Below are positions 1 to 8,485 of a stretch of DNA of 64,000 bases, piece by piece (position 1 is the first letter of the stretch; each line of letters starts with the position of its first letter). Made by a program: the position numbers and the translations under genes. Source of the DNA: Streptomyces aurantiogriseus (GTDB taxonomy: Bacteria > Actinomycetota > Actinomycetes > Streptomycetales > Streptomycetaceae); contig NZ_BMSX01000021.1 in assembly GCF_014649375.1 (NCBI RefSeq), positions 1-64,000 of the forward strand, written 5' to 3'. The notes below the pieces were generated by a model. That model did no database searches and was not told the origin of the DNA. It saw only the letters and a program-made list of their open reading frames with translations.

Positions 1-40
1 GCAGGGGGGACCCTGTGGGAGAGTAGGACGCCGCCGAACA
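1..40 (+). rRNA. rrf: 5S ribosomal RNA, 3' end (partial)
   Basis: The first 40 bases match the 3' end of a Streptomyces 5S rRNA. The strand GGGAGAGTAGGACGCCGCCG and the final CGAAC are characteristic. The rest of the gene, and presumably the rrn operon, lies left of the window. A strong terminator hairpin follows 11 bases later, as expected at the end of an rrn operon. Confidence 0.85.
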
Positions 41-50
41 ATCATTGAGA

Positions 51-81
51 AAACCCCCGTGCCATTCGGCACGGGGGTTTT
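51..81. terminator. Bidirectional rrn terminator
   Basis: A perfect 13-bp stem (AAACCCCCGTGCC, loop ATTC, GGCACGGGGGTTT) has A-rich and T-rich flanks on both sides. It therefore reads as an intrinsic terminator for the 5S rRNA on the plus strand and for the response regulator gene ending at 99 on the minus strand. Confidence 0.85.
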
Positions 82-98
82 CTGCGTTTACGGCCGTT

Positions 99-767
99 TC
101 ACGGCTGCACCAGCCTTGTCTCATACGCCAGGATCACCGCCTGGACCCGGTCCCGAGAGCCGGTCTTCGCCAGGATGCGGCCCACGTGGGTTTTCACCGT
201 GGACTCTGCGAGGTGGAAGCGGGTGGCTATCTCCATGTTCGTCCAGCCCTTGCCGATGACCGTGAGGATTTCGCGTTCCCGGTCAGTGAGCGGGGCCAGG
301 CGAGGGTCCGGGGCCGACGGATCGGGGGAGCGGGTGCCGGTCGGGAGGTGGTGGACGTAGGCGTCCAGGAGGCGGCGGGTCAGGCTGGGGGCGACCACCG
401 CGTCGCCGGTGGCCACCGCGCGGATGCCGGACAGCAGGTCCTCGGGCTGAGCGTCCTTGACCAGGAAGCCGGAGGCTCCGGCGCGCAGACCGGCGTAGGC
501 GTACTCGTCGAGGTCGAAGGTGGTGAGGATCAGGACGCGGGTGCGGTCACCGGTGGCGGTGATGCGGCGGGTGGCCTCGATGCCGTCCAGGCCGGGCATG
601 CGGACGTCCATGAGGACGACGTCGGGGCGGAGTTCGGTCGTCAGGTGGACCGCCTCGCTGCCGTTGGTCGCCTCGGCCAGCACCGTGAGGTCGTCCTGGC
701 TCTCCAGCAGCATGCGGAAGCCGAGGCGCTGGAGGGGCTGGTCGTCGGCGATGAGGACGGTGGTCAC
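99..767 (-). CDS. LuxR/NarL-family response regulator
   Basis: A 222-residue two-component response regulator. The receiver domain covers about residues 1-120, with the acidic pair in 'IADDQPLQRLGF' and the likely phosphorylated Asp in 'VVLMDVRMPGLDG' (about residue 54). A LuxR-type helix-turn-helix sits at about 155-215 ('LTDREREILTVIGKG', 'ESTVKTHVGRIL'). Its start overlaps the stop of the upstream kinase gene by 4 bp (ATGA), so the two are translationally coupled and form a cognate pair. Targets cannot be read from the sequence. The gene is convergent with the rrn operon across a shared terminator. Confidence 0.93.
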   Translation of the reverse strand: MTTVLIADDQPLQRLGFRMLLESQDDLTVLAEATNGSEAVHLTTELRPDVVLMDVRMPGLDGIEATRRITATGDRTRVLILTTFDLDEYAYAGLRAGASGFLVKDAQPEDLLSGIRAVATGDAVVAPSLTRRLLDAYVHHLPTGTRSPDPSAPDPRLAPLTDREREILTVIGKGWTNMEIATRFHLAESTVKTHVGRILAKTGSRDRVQAVILAYETRLVQP

Positions 768-2002
768 TGCGGGGTTTCCTCCGGTAGGTGCAGGTGGACG
801 CGCCAGCCCTGTTCGGGGTGCACGCGGGGGCCGGCTTCGAGTGTGCCGCCGTAGAGGGCGGTGCGCTCGCGCATGCCGGGCAGGCCGCGGCCGCCGTTGT
901 CAGGGGGTGGGCCGCCGCGGCCGGTGTCGGTGATCGTGACGGTGACGGCGCCTGTGCCGGCGTAGGCGAGGGTGATGGTGGCGGTGGCTTCGGGGCCGGC
1001 GTGTTTGAGGGTGTTGGTGAGGGCTTCCTGGATGACTCGGTAGACGGTGAGCTGGCGGCCCGGGGGGATGGCCGGAGTGCCGTGGATGGTGGTGTGGACG
1101 GGGAGGCCGGCTGCTCGGACGCCGTCGAGGAGCTGGTCGAGGTCGGTGAGGGTGGGCTGGGGGGTGAGCGCCGGGTTCGGGCTTGTCGTGTCCTCCTCGC
1201 GGAGGACGTCCAGGAGGCGGCGGAGTTCGCCGAAGGCCTGGCGGCTGGTGGTGGCGATGGCGTCGAGGGCCTGGGCGGCGCGTTCGGGGGACTTGGTGGC
1301 GGCGTAGCGGCCGCCGTCGGCGAGGCCGGTGATGACGGAGAGGTTGTGGCCGATGATGTCGTGCATCTCGCGGGCTATGCGGGTGCGTTCGGCGGCTGCG
1401 GCGAGGCGGGCCTGCTGGTCGCGCTCGATCTCCAGGCGGCGGGCGCGGTCCTCGAGGGCCTCGGTGTAGTCGCGGCGGGAGCGGACCGTCATGCCGATCG
1501 CGGCCGCCAGGACGACGGACATCAGGACCGGGACGATGTCCTGGTCCGCGCTGCCTTTCGGGTGGCGGACGGTGAGGACGACGGCGGCGGCGAAGAGGAG
1601 CGTCGTGCACCACAGGGAGCGCAGCGGGCGGCGCAGGGCGAGGTGGAAGACGAGAAGCAGTTGGAGCAGTTGGGCCTGGAGGGCGGCTCCCGTCCACGCG
1701 TTGACGAGGGCGAACGGGGCCGTGGCGAGGAGAGCGGCTCTGGGGTGGCTGCGGCGCCAGACCAGGGGGAGGGAGAAGCCGAGGCTCAGGGTGATCACCA
1801 GGGCCACCGGGGCGTCCGGGTTGCGGGCGACGTTGCGCCAGCCGCCGGCTGCGTCGATGAGGGCGGCCAGCGTCCAGAAGGCGGTGAGGTGGAGGTCCCA
1901 CACCAGGGGGTGGCGCCGGTCGAAGGCGCGGATCCGGTTCGCTGCGCGTTGGACGTACCGGGTGAGGGGGTCGGGGGTCGGCTCCTGGTCCACGGGGATC
2001 AT
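764..2002 (-). CDS. Two-component sensor histidine kinase (HisKA_3 type)
   Basis: A 412-residue membrane kinase. The N-terminal half holds several hydrophobic helices (about residues 40-180) with no obvious extracellular sensor domain. The HisKA_3 dimerisation segment follows, with the phospho-acceptor His in 'REMHDIIGHNLSVI' (about 215). A HATPase_c domain ends the protein ('VIQEALTNTLKHA', 'GRGLPGMRERTALYGG'). It is followed with a 4-bp overlap by its LuxR-type response regulator. This family often senses membrane or cell-envelope conditions, but the signal here is unknown. Confidence 0.93.
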   Translation of the reverse strand: MIPVDQEPTPDPLTRYVQRAANRIRAFDRRHPLVWDLHLTAFWTLAALIDAAGGWRNVARNPDAPVALVITLSLGFSLPLVWRRSHPRAALLATAPFALVNAWTGAALQAQLLQLLLVFHLALRRPLRSLWCTTLLFAAAVVLTVRHPKGSADQDIVPVLMSVVLAAAIGMTVRSRRDYTEALEDRARRLEIERDQQARLAAAAERTRIAREMHDIIGHNLSVITGLADGGRYAATKSPERAAQALDAIATTSRQAFGELRRLLDVLREEDTTSPNPALTPQPTLTDLDQLLDGVRAAGLPVHTTIHGTPAIPPGRQLTVYRVIQEALTNTLKHAGPEATATITLAYAGTGAVTVTITDTGRGGPPPDNGGRGLPGMRERTALYGGTLEAGPRVHPEQGWRVHLHLPEETPQ

Positions 2003-2059
2003 CGTGGCGGGTTCGCCGGGGGAGGGGAACAGGCCCTGGGGCTATATCAGGTGAGGGGT

Positions 2060-2077
2060 GTAGTACTCGGGTACTAC
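2060..2077. promoter_or_regulatory. Palindrome in the kinase/GNAT divergent promoter
   Basis: A perfect 7-bp inverted repeat GTAGTAC-TCGG-GTACTAC lies in the 85-bp gap between the divergent kinase gene (start 2002) and the GNAT gene (start 2088). Its location suits an operator, possibly for the adjacent LuxR-type regulator. No binding data are known to me. Confidence 0.45.
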
Positions 2078-2087
2078 GGTGACCTGC

Positions 2088-2645
2088 ATGAACTACGTGA
2101 TCAGGTCCGTGCGTGCCGACGAGTGGCCTGTTGCGAGGGAGTTGCGGCTCCTGGCGTTGCAGGATCCGGTCGCGCATCTCGCCTTTCTGGAGACGTATGA
2201 GGAGGCGCTGGCGAAGCCGGAGTCCTTCTGGCAGGAGCGGACGGCTCGGGTCGCCGAGGGGGCGACGGAGGCGCAGCAGGTCATTGCCGAGGGGCCGGAC
2301 GGAGAGTGGGTCGGGACGGTGACCGTGCTCGTCGAGGAGGCTGGGACCAAGGACTGGGCGGGGTTCCCGGTGGAGCGGCGGCAGGGGCATGTGGTGGGGG
2401 TGTTCGTGCGGCCCGAGTGCCGGGGGGTCGGGCTGACCGAGGTGTTGTTCGACGCCGCGTTGGAGTGGGCGTGGGCGCGGGGGGTGGAGCGGGTGCGGCT
2501 GATCGTGCACGAGGACAACGGGCGGGCGCTGGCCTTCTACCGCAGGGTGGGGTTCGTGCCGAGCGGGGTGGTCGTGCCGTTGACGGCGGACCCGGATGCC
2601 CGGGAGCTGGAGTTCGTGCTCGAGCCCGCCCGCGACGGGAGTTAG
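2088..2645 (+). CDS. GNAT-family N-acetyltransferase
   Basis: A 185-residue acetyl-CoA-dependent acyltransferase; the substrate is not predictable. The GNAT core shows the acetyl-CoA pyrophosphate-binding stretch 'VRPECRGVGLTEVLFDAA' (about residues 106-123) and the C-terminal 'NGRALAFYRRVGF' typical of the RimI/YhhY fold. The ATG at 2088 is preferred over a GTG at 2079 because GGTGAC sits just upstream as a ribosome site. Its last 4 bp overlap the end of the convergent VirD4-like gene. Confidence 0.88.
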   Translation: MNYVIRSVRADEWPVARELRLLALQDPVAHLAFLETYEEALAKPESFWQERTARVAEGATEAQQVIAEGPDGEWVGTVTVLVEEAGTKDWAGFPVERRQGHVVGVFVRPECRGVGLTEVLFDAALEWAWARGVERVRLIVHEDNGRALAFYRRVGFVPSGVVVPLTADPDARELEFVLEPARDGS

Positions 2646-4135
2646 ACCGGGAGTTCGGCGTGGGGCCAGCGGGTGCGGGCCTGTTCGCGGGAGCGGAGGA
2701 GGGCCAGGGTGGGGAGGCCTCGGTCCGCTCCCGTCGTCAGGAGGTCCGGGAGCTGGGGGAGCGGGGCCACGGCCGCGATGTCGTCCAGGACCAGGGTGAG
2801 TGGTGGGTCGAGGCGACCGGAGGATGACCGTTCGGCCATGCGCCGGCCGCGCTCGACCACGCTGGAGACGAGGGCCGTGAGGAGGGGCATCGCGCCGGGG
2901 TGGGTCCTCGGGTCCTCGATGGATTCACCTACCACGTAAAGCGTTCCCCCTTCGTTGACGAAGGAATCCAAGGCGAGAGCATCATTTCGGTTGGGAGTGC
3001 AGGCTTCGCGGATGTTGATCGTGGAGAGGGCGGAGAGGGCTCTCGTGGTCAGTTCCTGGGCGATGTCACGGCGGTCGGGGTGGGCGGTGAGGGCGGCTTC
3101 GAGTTCGCCTGCCGCGCCGGGGGCTGCCTTGGGGTTCGTGCGGAGGGTGCGGACCGCCTCCTGGATTCCTGTGCCCTGGGACCAGCGGTGGACGTGGCGG
3201 ATGGTGCGGCCGTCGATGGCGGCTGCGTGGAGGTAGCTGCGAAGGAGCGTTTCGGCGGTGTCGGTGACTGCCTGGTCCAGGCGGGCGGTTGGGCGTACAG
3301 GGGTCAGGAGGGCGGTCGCTCTCGCTGCCGCGGTCGGCTTGTCCTCGCAGCCTGTGGTGGGGGACCAGTGGAGGCGGGCCGGGGTGTCGCAGCGGTGGGT
3401 GGGGTCGTAGAGGAGGACTGGGCCGAGCTTGGCTCGGGCGTCCTTGGTGTCCTGCCAGAGGGCGGGGTTGGAGGTGAGGACCAGGGCGGGGCCTTCTGCG
3501 TCGCGTACGGCCTGGGCCGCGATGGTGTAGCGGGTCTCGGCCGGCGCGTAGAGGACGGGGCCTTCGGCGCGGTGTGGTTCCCAGGCGCCCGCCTGTTCGC
3601 CCTTCAGGGAAGTGGGTGCCGAAGGTTGCGGCTCCGGTTCGGTCCTCGGCTCCGGGGCCGGTTCGGTCCTGGGGGTGGGGACCTCGTGGTGGGCCGGGGG
3701 GACCGGTACCTCCTGCGGGGCCCTGGGGGCCGCCGTCCCCGCACGCTCCGGTGCCTGCGCCTTGCTCCTCGCCCGCACCGCCCTCCAGCGGGCCACCGTG
3801 CCCATGACGAACACCGTGAGGACGAACAGGAGCATCAGCTGGCCGATGAACAGGCCCCAGAAGAGGCCGTAGCCGGAGAGGTCGGTCGGTTGCGCGTCCG
3901 GCCAGGCACCGGCGATGTCGTGGGGTTGGGCGACGAGGTGGCGCATGGCCAGCGGGGTGCGGGTGAAGGTGACGCCGGCGGGCCAGGCGCCGTGGGAGAA
4001 GAGGGCGGCCAGGCCCGTGGCCGTCCAGACCAGGAGGGTCATGCCGAGCAGGAACGCGAGTAGGCCGACCAGGAGGCCGTCGGGGATGCCTCCCTGGCCC
4101 TCCCCGCTGTGCCCGCGGTGGTCACCCGGTCTCAT
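2642..4135 (-). CDS. VirD4/TraG-like coupling protein without a P-loop (cmd cluster)
   Basis: A 497-residue protein with two N-terminal membrane segments (about residues 18-46 and 92-115), a Pro/Glu-rich linker (about 125-185) and a cytoplasmic TraG/VirD4-like domain. The segment 'GPALVLTSNP' followed by 'LGPVLLYDP' matches the fold just after the nucleotide site, and 'LTLVLDDIAAVAPLPQLPDL' matches Walker B and the sensor region. No GxxxxGK[ST] Walker A is visible before it, so the protein is probably not an active DNA pump. It is the last gene of the six-gene T4SS-like operon and corresponds by position to a member of the S. coelicolor cmdA-F cluster. Confidence 0.8.
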   Translation of the reverse strand: MRPGDHRGHSGEGQGGIPDGLLVGLLAFLLGMTLLVWTATGLAALFSHGAWPAGVTFTRTPLAMRHLVAQPHDIAGAWPDAQPTDLSGYGLFWGLFIGQLMLLFVLTVFVMGTVARWRAVRARSKAQAPERAGTAAPRAPQEVPVPPAHHEVPTPRTEPAPEPRTEPEPQPSAPTSLKGEQAGAWEPHRAEGPVLYAPAETRYTIAAQAVRDAEGPALVLTSNPALWQDTKDARAKLGPVLLYDPTHRCDTPARLHWSPTTGCEDKPTAAARATALLTPVRPTARLDQAVTDTAETLLRSYLHAAAIDGRTIRHVHRWSQGTGIQEAVRTLRTNPKAAPGAAGELEAALTAHPDRRDIAQELTTRALSALSTINIREACTPNRNDALALDSFVNEGGTLYVVGESIEDPRTHPGAMPLLTALVSSVVERGRRMAERSSSGRLDPPLTLVLDDIAAVAPLPQLPDLLTTGADRGLPTLALLRSREQARTRWPHAELPV

Positions 4136-4148
4136 GGCACCCCGCCCT

Positions 4149-5573
4149 CTACGCCACCGTCGACTCGGACGAGCCGTCCAAGTCGGCCATGTGCTGTTCC
4201 ATGAAGGCCGCCGCCCGCTGTTCCTGTTCCAGCTCGGCGGCGCGCAGGGCGTCGTCGCCGGTCAGGTCGGCGGACGACTCGGTCATGGCGCGGTCGGTGA
4301 AGACCAGGGGGCGTTCTGTCTCGGTGACCAGGTGCTTGACCACCTGGACGTTGCCGTTGACGTCCCAGACCGCGATGCCGGGGCTGAGGGTCGGGATGAT
4401 CTCCACCGCCCAGCGGGGCAGGCCCAGGACTCGGCCCGTCGCCCTCGCCTCGTCGGCCTTCTGGGCGTAGATCGTCCTTGTCGACGCCATCTTCAGGATC
4501 GCGGCCGCCTCCTTCGCCGCCGCCCCGTCCACCACGTCGGACAGGTGGTGGACGACCGCCACGAAGGACAGGCCCAGGCGGCGGCCGAACTTCAGCAGCC
4601 GCTGGAAGAGCTGGGCCACGAACGGGCTGTTGATGATGTGCCAGGCCTCCTCGACCAGGAAGATGCGCTTCTTCCGGTCGGGGCGGATCCAGGTGTGCTC
4701 CAGCCAGACGCCGACGATCGCCATGAGGATCGGCATGGCGATGGAGTTGCGGTCGATGTGGGACAGGTCGAAGACGATGAGCGGGGCGTCCAGGTCGATG
4801 CCCACCGTCGTGGGGCCGTCGAACATGCCGCGCAGGTCACCGTCGACCAGACGGTCCAGGACGAGTGCCACGTCCAGGCCCCACGCCCGGACGTCGTCTA
4901 TGGCGACGTTCATCGCCTCCGCCGACTCCGGCTCGGGGTGGCGCAGTTGCTCGACGATGTCGCTCAGCACCGGCTGGCGTTCGACGATCGTCTCGTTGAC
5001 GTAGGCGTGGGCGACCTTGAGGGCGAAGCCGGAGCGTTCGTCCAGGCCGTGGCCCATCGCGACCTCGATGATGGTGCGCAGCAGCGCCAGCTGGCCCGTG
5101 GTCGTGATCGCGGGGTCGAGGGGGTTCAGGCGGATCCCGTGGTCCAGTGCCGCCATGGGGTCCAGGCGGATGGGAGTTATTCCCAGCGCCTCCGCGATGA
5201 GGTTCCATTCGCCCACGCCGTCCTCGCCCTGGGCGTCCAGGACCACGACCTGGCGGTCGCGGAAGCGGAGCTGGCGCAGGACGTACGTCTTCTCCAGGGC
5301 TGACTTGCCGTTGCCGGACTCGCCGAGGACCAGCCAGTGCGGGGCCGGGAGCTGCTGGCCGTACAGCTGGAAGGGGTCGTAGATGTAGCCCTTGCCGGAG
5401 TAGACCTCACGGCCGATGATCACGCCCGAGTCGCCGAGGCCGGGGGCGGCGGTCGGGAGGTAGACCGCCTGGGCCTGGCCGGTGGAGGTGCGGACCGGCA
5501 GACGGGTCGTCTCGACCTTGCCGAAGAGGAAGGACGTGAAGGCGTCGGTGAGGACGGACAGCGGGTCCCGCAT
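4149..5573 (-). CDS. VirB4-like secretion ATPase (cmd cluster)
   Basis: A 474-residue VirB4/TraE-type ATPase that would power assembly of a cell-envelope secretion channel. Walker A is intact ('VLGESGNGKSALEKTY', about residue 88), and Walker B is 'RIFLVEEAWHIINSP' (about 295), followed by the conserved 'LKFGRRLGLSFVAVVHH'. The usual N-terminal VirB4 domain is absent here and seems to be carried by the upstream SCO6880-type protein. Only 6 bp separate the two genes. This is the one clearly catalytic protein of the cluster. Confidence 0.9.
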   Translation of the reverse strand: MRDPLSVLTDAFTSFLFGKVETTRLPVRTSTGQAQAVYLPTAAPGLGDSGVIIGREVYSGKGYIYDPFQLYGQQLPAPHWLVLGESGNGKSALEKTYVLRQLRFRDRQVVVLDAQGEDGVGEWNLIAEALGITPIRLDPMAALDHGIRLNPLDPAITTTGQLALLRTIIEVAMGHGLDERSGFALKVAHAYVNETIVERQPVLSDIVEQLRHPEPESAEAMNVAIDDVRAWGLDVALVLDRLVDGDLRGMFDGPTTVGIDLDAPLIVFDLSHIDRNSIAMPILMAIVGVWLEHTWIRPDRKKRIFLVEEAWHIINSPFVAQLFQRLLKFGRRLGLSFVAVVHHLSDVVDGAAAKEAAAILKMASTRTIYAQKADEARATGRVLGLPRWAVEIIPTLSPGIAVWDVNGNVQVVKHLVTETERPLVFTDRAMTESSADLTGDDALRAAELEQEQRAAAFMEQHMADLDGSSESTVA

Positions 5574-5579
5574 GAGGTC

Positions 5580-7139
5580 CTACCTCCGAATGCCGGTGGC
5601 GAAGGGGAGTGTGTTGACGAAGGCCCGATGGTGCTCGCGGTCGCACCACTCCAGTTTGAGGTACGACTTTCCCGCGGACGCCCTTATCGTCCGCTTGTCG
5701 CGGGCGAGGGCCTCGGGGTTGCGGGAGGAGACGGTGATGTAGCCGACCAGGTTGACGCCGGCGGCGCCGCTGGCCAGGTCCTCGCCTCGCTGGTCGAGGC
5801 GGGAGTGGGCGGCCACGTCACGGGGGTCCACGGTCCGGTTCATCTTGGCGGCGCGGCTCGCCTCCGCCTCGTCGTTCGTCTTCTCGGTCAGCATGCGTTC
5901 GATGGCCACCTCGGTGGGTTCGAGATCCATCGTCACGGCGACTGTTCGGATGACGTCCGGGGTGTGGACGAGGAGGGGGGCCAGGAAGTTCACGCCGACC
6001 GGGGTCATCGGCCACTCCTTGATCCAGGCGGTGGCGTGGCACCAGGGGGCGCGGGTGGAGGACTCGCGGGTCTTGGCCTGGAGGTACGTCGGCTCCATGG
6101 CGTCCAGTTCGGCCGGCCAGGCGTTGCGCCTGGTCATCGCCTGGATGTGGTCGATCGGGTGGTCCGGGTCGTACATGGAGTGGATGAGCGACGCGAGGCG
6201 GCCCTGGCCGAGCGGCTGGCGGACGCGGATGTCCGCCTCCTGCAGGCGGGAGCAGATGTCGGTCAGCTCGCGGGCCATGACGACGGCGAGGCCGGCGTCG
6301 CGGTCCAGCTTGCGGCCGTTCTGCGGGCGGGCGGCGCGGGCCATGGCGTGGGCCTCGGCGGCCAGTTCGCGCGTGTAGTGCATACAGGCGACGAGGTAGG
6401 CGCGATGCTGCTCGCTGCTGGTGGACACCATCGACTGCAGTTGGTCGTACGACGTCTGCAGCCAGGGCAGGGCCTTGTCGTCGCCGCGCTGGGTGACGTC
6501 CTTGGCGTGGGCGTCGGGGTCGGCGGGGAGGGTGCGGGCGAGCATCTGGAGGCGGGTGACGAAGCCGTCGCCGTTGGCCACGTGCTTGAGCAGCGTGCCG
6601 AAGCGGTCGACGAGGGCCTCCTGGTCCTCGCTGTCGCGCAGGCCGACGCCCGGGCCCTCGATCTCGATCGCGGCCGTCACCGTACGGCGGTCGGCGTGCA
6701 GGAGTACGGCGATCTCGTCGGGGCCGAAGGGGGCGGCCAGCCAGGTGATGCGGCCGATGCCGGGCGGCGGGCCGATCTCGATCTCCTGGCCGTCGAGCCG
6801 GGTGCCCGCCTCCATGGCGGCCGAGCGGTAGGCCGTGCCCTGGCGCAGAGTGCGCTTGTAGCTGCGGTTGATCTCGAACCACTTGTAGAACGTGCGGTGC
6901 TTGTACGGCATGTACACCACGGCCAGCGCGAGCATCGGGAAGCCGGCGAGCAGCACGATGCGCAGGGCGAGGAGGGGGACGAGGAGCCCGCACATCATGC
7001 CGAGGAACGCGCCGACGACGATGAGCGCGATCTCGCCGGTCTCGCGGTTGCGGCCGACGATCGCGTTCGGCCGGGCGCGGCCGATCAGATAGGTACGGCG
7101 GGGCGAGACCGCGTGGGACACGTGGGACTCGGTCGTCAA
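5580..7139 (-). CDS. SCO6880-family membrane protein (PrgI/VirB3 + VirB4-N like)
   Basis: A 519-residue protein with two closely spaced membrane helices near the N-terminus (about residues 36-76), followed by a large cytoplasmic domain. The layout resembles PrgI/VirB3 fused to the N-terminal part of VirB4, as in actinobacterial 'SCO6880 family' proteins. It has no nucleotide-binding motif; the ATPase half is encoded by the next gene. Its start overlaps the VirB6-like stop by 4 bp. Assignment to the family rests on overall sequence resemblance and gene order. Confidence 0.82.
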   Translation of the reverse strand: MTTESHVSHAVSPRRTYLIGRARPNAIVGRNRETGEIALIVVGAFLGMMCGLLVPLLALRIVLLAGFPMLALAVVYMPYKHRTFYKWFEINRSYKRTLRQGTAYRSAAMEAGTRLDGQEIEIGPPPGIGRITWLAAPFGPDEIAVLLHADRRTVTAAIEIEGPGVGLRDSEDQEALVDRFGTLLKHVANGDGFVTRLQMLARTLPADPDAHAKDVTQRGDDKALPWLQTSYDQLQSMVSTSSEQHRAYLVACMHYTRELAAEAHAMARAARPQNGRKLDRDAGLAVVMARELTDICSRLQEADIRVRQPLGQGRLASLIHSMYDPDHPIDHIQAMTRRNAWPAELDAMEPTYLQAKTRESSTRAPWCHATAWIKEWPMTPVGVNFLAPLLVHTPDVIRTVAVTMDLEPTEVAIERMLTEKTNDEAEASRAAKMNRTVDPRDVAAHSRLDQRGEDLASGAAGVNLVGYITVSSRNPEALARDKRTIRASAGKSYLKLEWCDREHHRAFVNTLPFATGIRR

Positions 7140-8485
7140 CGCCCTTCACCTCCGGTGCGATGGGTACTGCTGTTGCGGGTGTTGCTGGCGTGCGGGGTGT
7201 TGACCGCGGTGCCCGTGCGGGGTGGCGGTGCGGCGGACGGGACAGATCCGCCGCCTCCGTTCGAGGTGCGCGAGCTGTGCGCGGCGACGCCGCCGGCGGC
7301 CTGGTTGGCCGGGCGGGGGCCGCTGGAGGACGTACCGCCGCCGTTGCTGTCGGCGCGGGTGCTGTGCGTCTTGATGCCCTGGGCGACGAGGGTCGCCGGG
7401 CTGCTGATGACGGCGGCGGCCTTGCCTTCGGCGCTCTGCATGATGCGGTTGTTGCGGGAGCCCGCGATCTCGTCGCCGAAGCCGGGGACGAAGCGGTAGA
7501 TCATCGCGCTGGCGAAGATGGCGAGCAGGATGATGGACAGGCCGGAGACGACGGCGCCGAAGGCGTTCGGGCCGTCGTCGGCGGACAGTGCGCCGGCGAG
7601 GCCCAGCACGATCACGATGATCGGCTTGACCAGGATGACCGCGATCATGATGCCGGCCCAGCGGCGGACGTGGCCCCACAGGTTCTTGTCGACCAGGCCC
7701 GCGTAGACGACCGTGCCGAGCATGGCGCCGACGTAGAGCAGGGCGGCCCTGATGACCAGCTCCAGCCACAGGACGCCGGCGGCGAGGATGGAGACCAGGG
7801 AGACCACGATCAGCATGATCGGGCCGCCGCCGATGTCCTCGCCCTTCTCCAGGGCGGCGGAGAAGGTGCCGAAGAAGGTGTCGGTCTGGTTGCCGGTGGT
7901 CTTCGCGAGGACGTCCGTGAGGCCGTCGGTGGCCGATACGACCGTGTAGAGGATCAGCGGGGTGAAGGCGGAGGCGAGGACCGTGAGCCAGAGGAAGCCG
8001 ACGGCTTCGCCGATGGCGGTGGTCAGGGGGACTCCGCGCACCGCCCGCTTGGCCACGGCCAGCAGCCACAGCAGGAGCGTCAGGACGGTCGAGGCCGCGA
8101 AGACGACGGCGTACTGCTGGAGGAACTTGGGGTTGGTGAAGTCGACGTTCGCCGTGTCCTTGACGGCTTCGCTGAGCTTGTCGACGGTCCAGGCGGCGGC
8201 GTCGGCACAGCCCTTGGCGAGGGAGGAGAGGGGGTCGAGGGTGTCGGAGACGCCGGGGTTGGTGGTGCCCGAGCGGTTCTCACCCCGGTTGCAGTACTCC
8301 GCGGCCGGGCCGCGGATGAGCTCGCAGGTGGCGTCACCGCTGGCGGAAGGGGAAGGGGACGCCGAGGGCGAGGGACTCGGGCTGGGTGTCGGTGCGGCGA
8401 AGGCACGGCTCGCCAGCAGCACCGCGGTGGTCTGAACGGCGGCCACAGCAGCCGTCAGCTTCAGGGGGAGGTGCTTAGCGCGCAT
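7136..8485 (-). CDS. VirB6/TrbL-like polytopic membrane protein
   Basis: A 449-residue secretion-channel component. It has an N-terminal signal-like helix (about residues 10-30), a Pro/Ser-rich segment with four Cys-bounded residues, then five to six membrane helices between about 105 and 340, and a hydrophilic low-complexity Ser/Gly/Thr-rich tail. This is the layout of VirB6/TrbL-type inner-membrane channel proteins of Gram-positive type IV systems. It overlaps the VirB8-like gene by 11 bp upstream and the SCO6880-type gene by 4 bp downstream, so the operon is tightly coupled. Confidence 0.82.
   Translation of the reverse strand: MRAKHLPLKLTAAVAAVQTTAVLLASRAFAAPTPSPSPSPSASPSPSASGDATCELIRGPAAEYCNRGENRSGTTNPGVSDTLDPLSSLAKGCADAAAWTVDKLSEAVKDTANVDFTNPKFLQQYAVVFAASTVLTLLLWLLAVAKRAVRGVPLTTAIGEAVGFLWLTVLASAFTPLILYTVVSATDGLTDVLAKTTGNQTDTFFGTFSAALEKGEDIGGGPIMLIVVSLVSILAAGVLWLELVIRAALLYVGAMLGTVVYAGLVDKNLWGHVRRWAGIMIAVILVKPIIVIVLGLAGALSADDGPNAFGAVVSGLSIILLAIFASAMIYRFVPGFGDEIAGSRNNRIMQSAEGKAAAVISSPATLVAQGIKTHSTRADSNGGGTSSSGPRPANQAAGGVAAHSSRTSNGGGGSVPSAAPPPRTGTAVNTPHASNTRNSSTHRTGGEGR

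Noticed and set aside
5337..7499. A 720-codon open frame on the plus strand opposite the VirB4-like, SCO6880-type and VirB6-like genes
   Set aside because: It is antisense to well-supported genes, has no ribosome site or recognisable domain, and is Gly/Arg/Val-rich as expected for a shadow frame in high-GC DNA.
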